From JBCDIQ01 sp039024295 (GTDB lineage Bacteria; Bacteroidota; Bacteroidia; J057), in assembly GCA_039024295.1 (NCBI GenBank), contig JBCDIQ010000029.1:1-25939 (forward strand): DNA of 25,939 bases, given 5' to 3'. This document shows, one piece after another, positions 8,944 through 15,838 of the stretch. Each line of letters begins with the position of its first letter. The stretch's first letter is position 1. The notes under the pieces were generated by a model. It did not search any database. It saw only the letters and a list, made by a program, of their open reading frames with translations, and was not told the DNA's origin. Both the position numbers and the translations under genes were made by a program.

Positions 8944-8978
8944 AACACGTGTTGAGATTTGTTAAATTAACACGTATT
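8944..8978. promoter_or_regulatory. Paired operator-like motif upstream of the toxin-antitoxin genes
   Basis: The perfect palindrome AACACGTGTT (8944-8953) is repeated as AACACGTATT (8969-8978), 25 bases apart start to start. A near-consensus -7 box GAGATTTG (8954-8961, seven of eight to TAnnTTTG) lies between the two copies, so a bound repressor would block transcription. Ribbon-helix-helix antitoxins commonly autorepress through such paired sites. The arrangement is seen; the function is inferred. Confidence 0.5.
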
Positions 8979-8996
8979 TTTAATTAAAACTGAAGC

Positions 8997-9251
8997 ATGA
9001 ATACGAAACTGACACTGACCCTTGAGAAAAAAGTAATTGAGGTAGCAAAAGAGTATGCCAAAGAAAAAGGGCAGAGCCTTTCAGAATTGGTCGAAAACTA
9101 CTTCAAGCTCATTACTGTCCCCCATCGGCAGATTGAACCAGAAGAATTATCACCTCGTGTAAAGAGATTGAGAGGGATTATTAACATTCAAGAAAATGAA
9201 AATTATGAAGATATTCTACAATCAGAACTCATGAAAAAGTATGGTAAGTAA
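8997..9251 (+). CDS. Ribbon-helix-helix-type antitoxin (DUF6364-like)
   Basis: An 84-aa protein preceding and overlapping a PIN toxin gene. Residues about 3-10 (TKLTLTLE) form the short N-terminal strand, followed by helix 1 (KKVIEVAKEYAKEKG) and helix 2 beginning GQSLSELVENYF, the expected order of a ribbon-helix-helix DNA-binding fold. The C-terminal half (VKRLRGIINIQENENYEDIL to KKYGK) is the likely toxin-binding tail and matches the tail style of DUF6364 antitoxins. Its role would be to bind and block the PIN nuclease and to repress its own promoter, possibly at the repeated AACACGT sites just upstream. Base composition is AT-rich compared with both flanking genes, suggesting recent arrival. 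The family name is from recall; the antitoxin role is supported by the overlap and gene order. Confidence 0.85.
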   Translation: MNTKLTLTLEKKVIEVAKEYAKEKGQSLSELVENYFKLITVPHRQIEPEELSPRVKRLRGIINIQENENYEDILQSELMKKYGK

Positions 9252-9672
9252 AGTTTTTATTGATTCAGATGTAGTCATAGATTTTTTTACTGATAGAGAG
9301 CCATTTGTCAATCCTGCGAGTGAATTATTCGATTGGAATGAGAAAGGAAAAGTGGTGTTGTATTTGTCAGCAGTGAGTATAAACAACATTTACTACATCG
9401 TTAGAAAATATTTAGGGCATGAGCGTACGATTGCGGTAGTAGAGGAATTAACGGAGATGACAGAAATTATAGGCACAACTCGAAAAGAGATCATACAGGC
9501 CTTGAAAAACAACTTTAAGGATTACGAAGATTCGGTTCAATATTCAACAGCTTTGACGATAGAAGGTATAGAGGCAATCATCACAAGAAATATTAAAGAT
9601 TATCGCAATTCAGAAATAGCTGTATTTACACCGAGTAACTACCTAAAGATGAAAAAAGAAAATGAAGTATAA
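9241..9672 (+). CDS. PIN domain toxin (VapC-like RNase)
   Basis: A 143-aa PIN-domain protein whose ATG lies inside the antitoxin gene (11-base overlap), implying translational coupling. The N-terminal strand KVFIDSDVVIDFF carries the first acidic residue (D8); DYEDSVQY (94-101) and TRNIKDY (115-121) supply the later acids (D97, D120) and the typical end of the fold, followed by the usual IAVFTPSNYL strand. PIN toxins are magnesium-dependent endoribonucleases that cut tRNA, rRNA or mRNA and slow growth when freed from antitoxin. The mid-domain Glu of classical VapC is not apparent in SAVSINNIYYIV, which resembles the SxxxNIYY version common in this PIN subgroup. It is strongly AT-rich: only 16 of the first 60 bases are G or C. 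The RNA target cannot be inferred. Confidence 0.88.
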   Translation: MVSKVFIDSDVVIDFFTDREPFVNPASELFDWNEKGKVVLYLSAVSINNIYYIVRKYLGHERTIAVVEELTEMTEIIGTTRKEIIQALKNNFKDYEDSVQYSTALTIEGIEAIITRNIKDYRNSEIAVFTPSNYLKMKKENEV

Positions 9673-9727
9673 AAAGGGATCAAATGTCCACCTTTAGTTG
9701 AGATAGTCAGGGTGTTTAGTGTAATAG

Positions 9728-9739
9728 TTTACGCGTAAA
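9728..9739. repeat. Perfect 12-bp palindrome in the toxin-comEC gap
   Basis: TTTACGCGTAAA is self-complementary over 12 bases in the 284-base region between the toxin gene and comEC. It could be a dimeric regulator site, but no promoter is evident next to it and only one copy was found. The rest of the gap holds the hairpin at 9874-9895, the -7 box at 9909-9916 and the leader hairpin at 9920-9955; I see no gene in it. Confidence 0.35.
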
Positions 9740-9873
9740 ACCCGCAAAACTGACCCCCGTATTTTTACGTGTTTTTGGAAAAGTAGCATCAGTTTAGCCC
9801 CTCCATGAGTAAAGGAATGAGTTACCTTGGGGAGATTGTAACATGATAATAATCAGTTGTTTGGGTGGCGTAT

Positions 9874-9895
9874 TCTGGTGGTTTAACCAGATTTT
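9874..9895 (+). terminator. Small intrinsic-terminator-like hairpin before comEC
   Basis: TCTGGT (9874-9879) and ACCAGA (9886-9891) form a perfect 6-bp stem with a GGTTTA loop, followed by TTTT at 9892-9895. It lies about 200 bases after the toxin stop and just before the comEC promoter box, so it could end read-through from upstream. The T-run is short. Confidence 0.4.
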
Positions 9896-9908
9896 CAGTT
9901 ACTCAGCT

Positions 9909-9916
9909 TAGCTTTG
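9909..9916 (+). promoter_or_regulatory. -7 promoter box for comEC
   Basis: TAGCTTTG matches TAnnTTTG exactly. It lies 40 bases before the comEC ATG and immediately upstream of a GC-clamped hairpin. No convincing TTG was found at -33 spacing. Confidence 0.4.
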
Positions 9917-9919
9917 GGT

Positions 9920-9955
9920 CCCCCTTATCCTTAAAGTAGAAAGGAAAATTGGGGG
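9920..9955 (+). promoter_or_regulatory. GC-clamped leader hairpin abutting the comEC start codon
   Basis: CCCCC (9920-9924) can pair with GGGGG (9951-9955), and inside it TCCTT (9928-9932) with AAGGA (9941-9945), leaving an internal loop and an 8-base terminal loop. The structure would begin almost at the predicted transcription start and end one base before the ATG at 9957, so it could limit ribosome access. The pairing is seen; a regulatory effect is inferred. Confidence 0.4.
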
Positions 9956-9956
9956 C

Positions 9957-11501
9957 ATGAAAATCATTCACGCCTCTCCGCTGTTTCGCATGTTGTTGCC
10001 ATTTGTTGGCGGCCTGTTGTTAGCCTCTCAGGTACCCCAACTTTCCTGGTGTTTGGTGATTGCCCTTCCACTTATGGGTACAGGAATCATTTTGGATAAA
10101 CGAATGATCAGTTTCCTATGGGAACATGGGATGTGGATGCTGGTATCCTTGAGCTTTTTATTCATGGGAGCTTTGGTGTGGCAGGTAGATGAGATGAACC
10201 AGCCCACAGACCTGGAGGCTGCCAATTGCCGGGAATTGGAAATGGCGGTGGTGTTGGAGGAGCCAGTAGCACTCAAAAAATTTGGAGCTGAATCAGTTGG
10301 CCATCTGGTAGGTATTCGCCACAATGGAGAATGGATAGAAGTGGATGCCACCATTGTGCTAAGCTGGACCCAAAACTCTGCTGTGCCTCCTGCACAGGCA
10401 TTTGATAGCTTGTACATTTCCGGGTTCCTCACCAATATTTACACTTCTTCCGAGAAATATCGGGCTTATTTGGACCGAAAAGGACTCAACTACCGGGTGT
10501 ATGTCAAAGAGACTGAATGGGGAGGAGCACATCAAGGCCTGGAAGCACAAGCATTCCGGGTACAGCAGTTGCTTTCTGACCGACTTGGCTGGCTGATAGG
10601 TGGCGATCAATTAGCCGCCATTGGGCAGGCCATGTTCCTGGGGGAAAAGTCTCATTTGAGCAAGGCAACGCGAAAAAAGGTTGCTGCCGCTGGCGTGAGC
10701 CATATCCTGGCGATTTCCGGGCTGCATGTGGGCATCATTTTCTTGCTGATCAACTGGCTGTTGATGCCGCTGAATTTATGGAAGTATGGGAGTAGGGCAC
10801 GGAACCTGCTGATTTTGGTCGTGCTGCTCGTATATATGTTTGTCACGGGAGCAAGTCCTGCCGTGATTCGGGCCGTGGTCATGCTGGGTACGGTGGTCAT
10901 CTTTCGGCTGTTGTACCAGCGGTACCACTTGTTGAATTTGGTGGCCTTGGCAGCCTTTATCCAGCTTCTTTGGAACCCACAAACCCTGTATGAAATTGGC
11001 TTTCAGCTTTCGTATTGTGCGGTTTGTGGCATTCTGCTGCTCTATCCCGTATTTGAGCAGGCCGTCAAAAGTCCTTATCCAGCCCTAAACAAGCTCTACG
11101 GCTGGATGGGCGTTTCGATCACTGCTACCCTGGCTACTTTTCCCCTTTGCTGGTATTATTTCGGCCAGTTTCCCACCTATTTCCTCTTGAGCAATGTCCT
11201 GCTGACAACCCTTAGTTTTATCTTGGTCCTTGTTGGCTTCTTAACCGTTTGTTGTTCCAGTATTCCCTATCTGGCAGAGCTATTGGGGATGAGTTGCCAT
11301 TGGTTATTATATGCCTTCGACAAAGTTGTAACCTGGATTGCTTCCTTGCCCCACGCAGTAATCACAGAATTCTCCTGGGACCAACCTGAGGTATGGATTC
11401 TCTTCGCGGAACTCGCAATTGCGGGGCTTCTGTTTATCCTTCCCAAGCTGTTGTTGCCTAAAAAGCAAGAGGAGTGGGACATGGGAGTAGTGCCAGGGTA
11501 G
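9957..11501 (+). CDS. comEC: ComEC/Rec2 family DNA-uptake channel protein
   Basis: A 514-aa inner-membrane protein. ComEC transports single-stranded DNA across the cytoplasmic membrane during natural transformation. Two or three N-terminal hydrophobic segments (about 10-75) flank a soluble DUF4131/OB-like stretch (about 80-190). The hallmark HILAISGLHVGII lies at 249-261, preceded by the conserved GEKSHLSKATRK segment, and is followed by several more membrane helices to about residue 500. There is no C-terminal metallo-beta-lactamase domain, unlike the long Gram-positive ComEC; many Bacteroidota versions also lack it, but 514 aa is on the short side even so. The ATG at 9957 gives the expected N-terminus and sits just after a stable hairpin. 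No other competence genes are present in the window, as is normal for comEC in this phylum. Confidence 0.88.
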   Translation: MKIIHASPLFRMLLPFVGGLLLASQVPQLSWCLVIALPLMGTGIILDKRMISFLWEHGMWMLVSLSFLFMGALVWQVDEMNQPTDLEAANCRELEMAVVLEEPVALKKFGAESVGHLVGIRHNGEWIEVDATIVLSWTQNSAVPPAQAFDSLYISGFLTNIYTSSEKYRAYLDRKGLNYRVYVKETEWGGAHQGLEAQAFRVQQLLSDRLGWLIGGDQLAAIGQAMFLGEKSHLSKATRKKVAAAGVSHILAISGLHVGIIFLLINWLLMPLNLWKYGSRARNLLILVVLLVYMFVTGASPAVIRAVVMLGTVVIFRLLYQRYHLLNLVALAAFIQLLWNPQTLYEIGFQLSYCAVCGILLLYPVFEQAVKSPYPALNKLYGWMGVSITATLATFPLCWYYFGQFPTYFLLSNVLLTTLSFILVLVGFLTVCCSSIPYLAELLGMSCHWLLYAFDKVVTWIASLPHAVITEFSWDQPEVWILFAELAIAGLLFILPKLLLPKKQEEWDMGVVPG

Positions 11502-11601
11502 GAGCGAGATAAAATTCCTATCCCTCAAAGGATGATAACTTATTTAAGGCGTTCTTTCTTCTTGTTAACTTTTTTCAGTCTTTACCCTCGTCAACTATCA
11601 A

Positions 11602-11609
11602 TAGATTTG
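11602..11609 (+). promoter_or_regulatory. -7 promoter box for the orphan two-gene unit
   Basis: TAGATTTG is an exact TAnnTTTG match 45 bases before the ATG at 11655. No clear TTG lies at -33 spacing. It would drive the two small unrecognised genes that follow. Confidence 0.4.
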
Positions 11610-11654
11610 GGACGAGATAACGGCTTTCTCACCACCAACCAAAACCCTTGACCT

Positions 11655-12215
11655 ATGGGAGCTTATCTTGCTTTTGGACTCAACTACCGGGCCACTGTAT
11701 CGCATCGCCAATTGCAGCAATCTGGATGGGATGAGGCTCAGCTGCTTCAGAAAATAGAGAAAACCTTCGGCTTTCCTGCGGAAAATTATATGCAAGTCTC
11801 TACCAAGGATGAAGTAACCTGGGACTTACGACCAGAAGTAATTGAGCAACAGCTCATCCCGTTGCTCGAAAAGGTATATCCAGTCATGTATCCCAACGCC
11901 GATAGATTGGCCCCTTTTTGGAAGCAGTTAACTCAGGAACTGGCAACCATATCGCCGGAATCCTTGATTGAATGGGCCGAATCAAGTGAAGAAAACTGGA
12001 GTTTTCGTATTGAGGGATATGCCGATGAGTGGTATAGGCTTAGAGGTCCTTCTCAGGAAGAAGTCGTTTTGAGCCTCTATCATATCCGGCTCATGATGGA
12101 AGGAAAATTCTTCATGGAAGAAGGCAGAAAGTCCTTTAACTTCATCCAGCATTGTATCAGCCGGGCATTTCCTGACCTATCCCTTTCCCGATCGCTCAGG
12201 ATATATGTTATGTGA
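11655..12215 (+). CDS. Hypothetical soluble protein, 186 aa
   Basis: I do not recognise this protein. It is 186 aa, with no signal peptide and no membrane segment, so it is probably cytoplasmic. It is mixed alpha/beta in appearance, rich in Trp, Tyr and Phe (for example WDEAQLLQKIEKTFGF near residue 25 and YADEWYRLRG near 121) and overall acidic. No cysteine-based or metal-binding motif is visible. It has its own -7 box upstream, and a second small acidic gene starts 27 bases after its stop, so the two are likely co-transcribed. Such lone pairs of small acidic proteins can be immunity or regulatory proteins, but nothing here proves that. The coding call rests on an uninterrupted frame, the codon pattern and placement in an otherwise empty interval. 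Confidence 0.7.
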   Translation: MGAYLAFGLNYRATVSHRQLQQSGWDEAQLLQKIEKTFGFPAENYMQVSTKDEVTWDLRPEVIEQQLIPLLEKVYPVMYPNADRLAPFWKQLTQELATISPESLIEWAESSEENWSFRIEGYADEWYRLRGPSQEEVVLSLYHIRLMMEGKFFMEEGRKSFNFIQHCISRAFPDLSLSRSLRIYVM

Positions 12216-12242
12216 TGATTACATTTATTTACCACGAAAACC

Positions 12243-12602
12243 ATGGAAGCGTACTTGTCTCAACTCCTCACTGACCTCTGTGCCCGTCACGGGCAGTTCC
12301 CGCCGGAGCCTAATATGCGTTCCCTGGCTCCAGACCCCCATTTTCCCGAGGCCATGACTGATAGCTTAGCCTACCTTTACGGCCCTAGATACAGCATGAG
12401 CGACCTCTTTGATTTGGAGGTTGAAGTATTTCCACCGCTGGAAAAACTCACCGAGGCGCAGGCTACCAACCTTGCCCAGGCTATTCTTGACCTGTGGCGA
12501 AGTATCAACATTGAGGCAGATCTGCCCGATGATCTTCCCCTCCATATCGCCTACCCAGTGCTGTTACAGCGCTGGAAAGGTGAACCTTTATCAGTCGTAT
12601 GA
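12243..12602 (+). CDS. Hypothetical small acidic protein, 119 aa
   Basis: I do not recognise this protein. It is 119 aa, acidic and proline-rich in places (QFPPEPNM near residue 18, SLAPDPHFPEAM near 27), with a helical stretch LTEAQATNLAQAILDLW around 69-85 and no export signal or membrane segment. It starts 27 bases after the upstream 186-aa gene in the same direction and ends 133 bases before the convergent ppc gene, so it probably forms a bicistronic unit with its neighbour. The pair may act together. An overlapping frame at 12409-12621 is poorer and was not chosen. Confidence 0.65.
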   Translation: MEAYLSQLLTDLCARHGQFPPEPNMRSLAPDPHFPEAMTDSLAYLYGPRYSMSDLFDLEVEVFPPLEKLTEAQATNLAQAILDLWRSINIEADLPDDLPLHIAYPVLLQRWKGEPLSVV

Positions 12603-12735
12603 GAAGGTACTGTGCATCTAGAGTTTTGCTACTACGAGCCACAGGAGTGTCCCTGGCCCAATACCTACTGTTCTTGCAAGAATTTCTAGTTTCACCCCTC
12701 TAGCTATCACCTTAAATGGACCAATCACGGACTCA

Positions 12736-15456
12736 TCACCCTGTCTTCTTAAGCCCACCAGAGATGGCATTTACCAGCATTAACAGCTTTGGCAGCAGCT
12801 GATTGGCCGCTTCTGGATCGGTTTCCTTGAGGCTCCTCCAGGTGATAAGCTCCTGAATTTGCAGGTGGTGCAACATGGCCAGGGCTTTCTTTCTCACCTT
12901 GATGTCGTTCAGCCGGGCATGCCGCCGTTCGGCTGTGGGCTGCCCCATCAAGTATTCGATTTGCTTCAGCCCCTTTTCATAATCCCCTGTAATGAGTTGA
13001 AGCAGGTCATTTCGTATTTCTGCATGTGGGACCATTTCGGCAAATGCCTGCAAAATGGCGGGGTCGGTGTTCAGCAGGTTGGTTTCAATTTGAATGAGCC
13101 GGTACTTCAAGAAGGGCCATTCGTGGGCCAACTGACGAAGGCGTTCCATGCCTGCCGGATCTGTTTCCTGAAGGATTTCCAGAGCCGTTCCAGTGCTGAA
13201 CCAGCCGGTCAGGTTAAATCGGGACTGGCTCCAGCTAAAGACCCAGGGGATGGAGCGCAAATCTGCCAGGGACCGTTTGCCTGTCCGGCGTGCTGGCCGG
13301 GAACCGATTTTACTTTGTTCCAGCACATCAATAGGCGTGGCGTGGTTATAAAATTCGATGAAGCCGGGATGATCCAACAGGGTGCGATAAGTCTTCTGGG
13401 CGATGTCGATCAGGCTGTCCATGGTTTTTGTCAGGGAATCATCCAATGCTTCTCCTGTTTGAATCATCGCCTGACGCGCAGTACCCGAGACAAAGGTCTC
13501 CAAGTTGTAAGCAGCATTGAGTCGGTTGGCGTATTGTTCGGCAATGGTCTCTCCTTGGACCGTCATTTTGATTTGCCCACTTACCGAACCTGGCGGCATA
13601 CTTTCAAGGAAGCGGTGGATTTTTCCCCCGCCCCGGCTGATCGATCCTCCTCGCCCATGGAAAAAGCAAATGTTTACCCCATGCTTTCGGCCGATTTTCG
13701 TGAGCTGCTCCTCGGCCTTATAAATGCTCCACCTGCTCGTGAGGATGCCCCCATCTTTGTTGCTGTCACTGTAGCCGAGCATAACTTCCTGGGAAAATGG
13801 CCCATTTCCTTGCCTTCTGCTCAGTGTAGCCGGATGGGTGAGAAAGGCTTCCAGGATATTGCTCCCGGCCTTCAGGTCATCGATGGTTTCCAAAAGGGGA
13901 ACCACGGGAATGGAAGTGTCCAGTAAATCGACCTCCCGAAGGAGCACATACACCACCAGCAGGTCGCTCAGGCTACGCGTCATGCTCACAATGACAGATC
14001 CGATACCGTCGGTTCCATATTGGTCTGCATACGCTTTTAACACCCGGTAGTAGCCCAGGACGTTGTCGGCTTCATTTCCGCAGGAAGTGCCCCAAACGAC
14101 AAATGGCCGTTTCCTTTCCAGCTCCTGATTTAAAAAAGCAATCCGCTTTTCTTCCGGCCAGCTTCCATAGGCATAATCTTCAAACCCTGCCGTTTGTAGC
14201 AATTGCTCCATCACTTTTTCATGGTAGGCGCTGTTTTGCCGGATGTCCAGCTTAGCCAGATGGAAACCGAAGCATTGTACCTTCCGCTCAACCGGGAAGA
14301 GCAATTCGTGGGCGATTCTATTGGCCCCAAGTCCCAGCAATACGCTCCGAAGTTCTTTCAGGTCCGTGGCAATGTCAGTCGGACGAGGGTAGAATAATTG
14401 ATCGTCCTCCTGAGAGGTGGGGGAAATGGTGTTGTCCAGGCGAGCTACCAGCAGGTTGATGAATTGTCGGATAGGCTCGTAAGGATTACGGTCTATTGCC
14501 TGCTGCCCTTGTGCGCCCAGGCCTTCTGCCCGAGATTCTATGCCTGCTAAAAATGCAGAAGGAAACTCATTCAGGTGACTGGAAAAGCTAATGTCAGCCC
14601 CTAGTTGCACCAGTGCTTCGCGAATCATGGTTAGGCTCGCCTGTCGATGCAGTTCCAGGGTGGAGGCCGTAAATTCAGGCGTGACAAATGGGTGGCCGTC
14701 GCGGTCTCCTCCTACCCAACTGCCGAAGTGAAGCAACGGGAACTGCTCAGGCCATTGCATCAGCTCCGGATCGTATCCAAAGGTATTCCAGGCATCTTTC
14801 AATCGCTGGTCAGCCAAGTGAAGGGCCTCTGGAAAAGCATTCCCAAAATAATGCATGAGGTTGCTCCGCTCGTGTTCCAAACTCGGCTTTTCGAGGTACA
14901 CTTCCCCGGTTCGCCACCACCTTTCCAGGAGGGCAGACATCTCTTCCCCCAGCTTTCTTCGCTCCAAGGTGGACCAAACCGGATTTTCCATCTTCACCAG
15001 GAGCATATAAAATTCCCGGTGAATGCTCAGGATGGTGACCCGCTTGGCCTCTGTGGGGTGTGCGGTCAGCACCGGCATCACATTGATGGTGGGCATCAGG
15101 TCTGCAATGGCTTGTGGAGCTATTCCTTGTGCCTTCCACTGTTGCAGGGTTTCTCCCCATGATCCTCTGATGGCTTCCAGGCCCTGCTGCGTCTCGATTT
15201 TTCTGCGAAACTGGGCGGCGCCATTTTGTTCCACCAGGTTTAACAACTCAAAAGACATCCCAATGGCCTGGGCGATTTTTTCATCGGGTACCTGATGGGT
15301 GTCAGTCGAATCGGGGAGTTCATTTATCCAGGGTAACAGCTCGGCCAATTCCGTTTCTCCAAGGCTAGTCAGCATGGACTTGAAACTGCCCATGACCATC
15401 ATTAAATCAGATTCAATTTTTGTAATCCCTTCCAGGTGAAGCGTCTTTTTGTCCAT
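12736..15456 (-). CDS. ppc: Phosphoenolpyruvate carboxylase
   Basis: A 906-aa cytoplasmic enzyme that carboxylates phosphoenolpyruvate with bicarbonate to oxaloacetate, refilling the TCA cycle. The start at 15456 (MDKKTLHLEG) is preferred over an in-frame ATG 17 codons upstream, whose extension has no family character. Family motifs are complete: TAHPTEAKR (131-139, catalytic H133), FGSWVGGDRDGHPFVT (244-259), FHLAKLDIRQNS (398-409), LGYSDSNKDGG (560-570), FFHGRGGSISRGGG (598-611, mobile catalytic loop with H600), KIGSRPARR (716-724) and IPWVFSWSQSRF (736-747), and the protein ends in the usual TG. Length is normal for bacterial PEPC. The gene is monocistronic and convergent with the orphan pair. 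A long open frame on the opposite strand (12859-13926) is an antisense shadow. On the minus strand AATATTTG (complement of 15505-15512) is a seven-of-eight -7 box candidate. Confidence 0.97.
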   Translation of the reverse strand: MDKKTLHLEGITKIESDLMMVMGSFKSMLTSLGETELAELLPWINELPDSTDTHQVPDEKIAQAIGMSFELLNLVEQNGAAQFRRKIETQQGLEAIRGSWGETLQQWKAQGIAPQAIADLMPTINVMPVLTAHPTEAKRVTILSIHREFYMLLVKMENPVWSTLERRKLGEEMSALLERWWRTGEVYLEKPSLEHERSNLMHYFGNAFPEALHLADQRLKDAWNTFGYDPELMQWPEQFPLLHFGSWVGGDRDGHPFVTPEFTASTLELHRQASLTMIREALVQLGADISFSSHLNEFPSAFLAGIESRAEGLGAQGQQAIDRNPYEPIRQFINLLVARLDNTISPTSQEDDQLFYPRPTDIATDLKELRSVLLGLGANRIAHELLFPVERKVQCFGFHLAKLDIRQNSAYHEKVMEQLLQTAGFEDYAYGSWPEEKRIAFLNQELERKRPFVVWGTSCGNEADNVLGYYRVLKAYADQYGTDGIGSVIVSMTRSLSDLLVVYVLLREVDLLDTSIPVVPLLETIDDLKAGSNILEAFLTHPATLSRRQGNGPFSQEVMLGYSDSNKDGGILTSRWSIYKAEEQLTKIGRKHGVNICFFHGRGGSISRGGGKIHRFLESMPPGSVSGQIKMTVQGETIAEQYANRLNAAYNLETFVSGTARQAMIQTGEALDDSLTKTMDSLIDIAQKTYRTLLDHPGFIEFYNHATPIDVLEQSKIGSRPARRTGKRSLADLRSIPWVFSWSQSRFNLTGWFSTGTALEILQETDPAGMERLRQLAHEWPFLKYRLIQIETNLLNTDPAILQAFAEMVPHAEIRNDLLQLITGDYEKGLKQIEYLMGQPTAERRHARLNDIKVRKKALAMLHHLQIQELITWRSLKETDPEAANQLLPKLLMLVNAISGGLKKTG

Positions 15457-15838
15457 GGTTGATCGTTTGGGGGTTATATGATTAGGCGCAAACAAGTATC
15501 TAGGCAAATATTAAATTTTTTGTATATGGAAAAAAGAATTGGCTGATTTTAAGTATTAGTAGAACTAGAAATTTTTTGGATAAGTAGGTATGCCCTCTAT
15601 TTAAATGGAAGTGCTTGTAAAAAGGTAAAACTATAGATGGAAACGGTATACTGGAATTGCAGGATAAAACCAGAGATTGTTACGATTTACATGGAGGTGT
15701 CAATAAGCCTAGACAACTACATATTATGAATTGATTAACTTTTGAGGAAAGTCATTACATGAATGAAAATTAATATGTTTATTGAAGTTTTCGGGGTAGT
15801 GTTATGCCTCTATATCGACTTTCCACTATTATCAATTG
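15457..15838. other. AT-rich 382-base gap between ppc and the giant-protein cluster
   Basis: This divergent intergenic region is clearly richer in A and T than the genes on its left and contains several A- and T-runs. I found no exact TAnnTTTG box on either strand. On the plus strand the nearest is TTTG at 15741-15744 preceded by TAAC one base out of register; on the minus strand CAAATATT near 15505 is close to a ppc -7 box. A short frame starting at 15763 overlaps the next gene and looks like chance. No RNA gene or repeat was recognised. Confidence 0.5.

Noticed and set aside
10484..11691. Identical 16-base string GGACTCAACTACCGGG in comEC and in the 186-aa gene
   Set aside because: Both copies encode GLNYR in frame with no similarity around them. 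One shared 16-mer in 26 kb can arise by chance and codon preference.
12671..12682. Palindrome TTCTTGCAAGAA between the orphan pair and ppc as a terminator
   Set aside because: It has no loop of workable size and no T-run, so it is unlikely to act as a hairpin terminator.
12859..13926. Open frame of 355 codons on the plus strand inside ppc
   Set aside because: It is fully antisense to a phosphoenolpyruvate carboxylase with all family motifs. The predicted protein has no recognisable domain and a cysteine- and proline-rich composition typical of antisense frames.
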